A DNA stretch of 8,036 nt from SHZI01 sp964391025 (GTDB taxonomy: Bacteria; Pseudomonadota; Gammaproteobacteria; Steroidobacterales; GCA-2729495). Positions 7,913 to 8,036 of the stretch are shown piece after piece. Position numbers and translations under genes: made by a program. How positions within the stretch are numbered: position 1 is the stretch's first letter; every line of letters begins with the position of its first letter. The stretch is taken from positions 1 through 8,036 of the forward strand of contig CAYMKJ010000155.1 in NCBI GenBank assembly GCA_964391025.1, in the 5' to 3' direction. A model generated the notes under the pieces. It was not told where the DNA came from. It made no database searches and saw only the letters and a list, made by a program, of their open reading frames with translations.

Positions 7913-8036
7913 GAGGCTCAGTCAGATCAACAGCCGTTGTGCTTGTCGCGCTGGCCGTAGCGCCCATTGCGCCCCTCGACGCACAACAGATCACCGGCAC
8001 ACCGGGTGCGCCGAGCGCCACGGTGGTCATCGACGG
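7909..8036 (+). CDS. Exported protein with arylsulfatase-like N-terminus, 3' partial
   Basis: ATG 7909 overlaps the upstream TGA (ATGA) and has AGGAG at 7898-7902, 6 nt away. Only 42 codons are inside the window. The start is a Sec-type signal peptide: Arg at 2 and 6, a hydrophobic core at residues ~8-20, and a likely cleavage after LDA (residue 25). The mature start QQITGTPGAPSATVVIDG matches, from memory, the N-terminus of a large group of proteobacterial periplasmic arylsulfatases, in which a proline-rich linker and the PNVLLI metal-site strand follow. The catalytic region (C/S-x-P-x-R) lies outside the window, so the sulfatase call rests on this short stretch and on its frequent pairing with DUF1254 proteins. 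It would hydrolyse sulfate esters in the periplasm if correct. Confidence 0.6.
   Translation, partial: MRGSVRSTAVVLVALAVAPIAPLDAQQITGTPGAPSATVVID

Overview
The window is high-GC bacterial chromosomal DNA, most likely from a proteobacterium. The protein-level flavour is gamma- or betaproteobacterial: a type II DMSO-reductase-family iron-sulfur subunit, a cytoplasmic KatG, an LAGC lipoprotein signal, and a DUF1254/DUF1214 lipoprotein coupled to an arylsulfatase-like secreted protein. No tRNA, rRNA, CRISPR array or transposase was seen. All well-supported genes are on the plus strand, except a small minus-strand pair at 915-1282.

Layout. (1) 1-749 is the C-terminal part of a beta (electron-transfer) subunit of a type II DMSO-reductase-family enzyme (relatives: ethylbenzene dehydrogenase, perchlorate/chlorate, selenate and DMS enzymes). 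It is cut by the window edge. No gamma subunit or chaperone follows; the gene is followed by a strong nested inverted repeat (800-852). (2) 915-1282, minus strand, holds a small 65-aa ORF with a good Shine-Dalgarno. Its start overlaps (TGATG) the stop of an upstream open segment that has no start codon and looks like the C-terminal remnant of a gene. (3) 1297-3964 carries a DUF2269-like membrane protein followed by an intact catalase-peroxidase, katG. (4) 3965-4680 holds a visibly AT-richer small membrane-protein gene. It is bounded on the right by a 97-bp imperfect hairpin that resembles an integron attC site, and on the left by a weaker, similar structure overlapping the katG stop. This is the best candidate for something unusual: a possible captured gene cassette. 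(5) 4681-5784 encodes a soluble glutathione S-transferase and then a MAPEG-family membrane protein, both from glutathione-linked detoxification families. (6) 5802-6332 is an unrecognised conserved-looking protein of about 176 aa. (7) 6398-8036 is a DUF1254/DUF1214 lipoprotein whose stop overlaps (ATGA) the start of an exported protein with an arylsulfatase-like N-terminus, cut by the right edge.

Taken together, the middle of the window reads as oxidative and electrophile stress defence (KatG, GST, MAPEG), lying between a molybdoenzyme operon on the left and a lipoprotein/sulfatase operon on the right. The mixed base composition, the remnant gene and the attC-like structures suggest the block was assembled piecemeal. 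No entirely new multi-gene system can be demonstrated from sequence alone.
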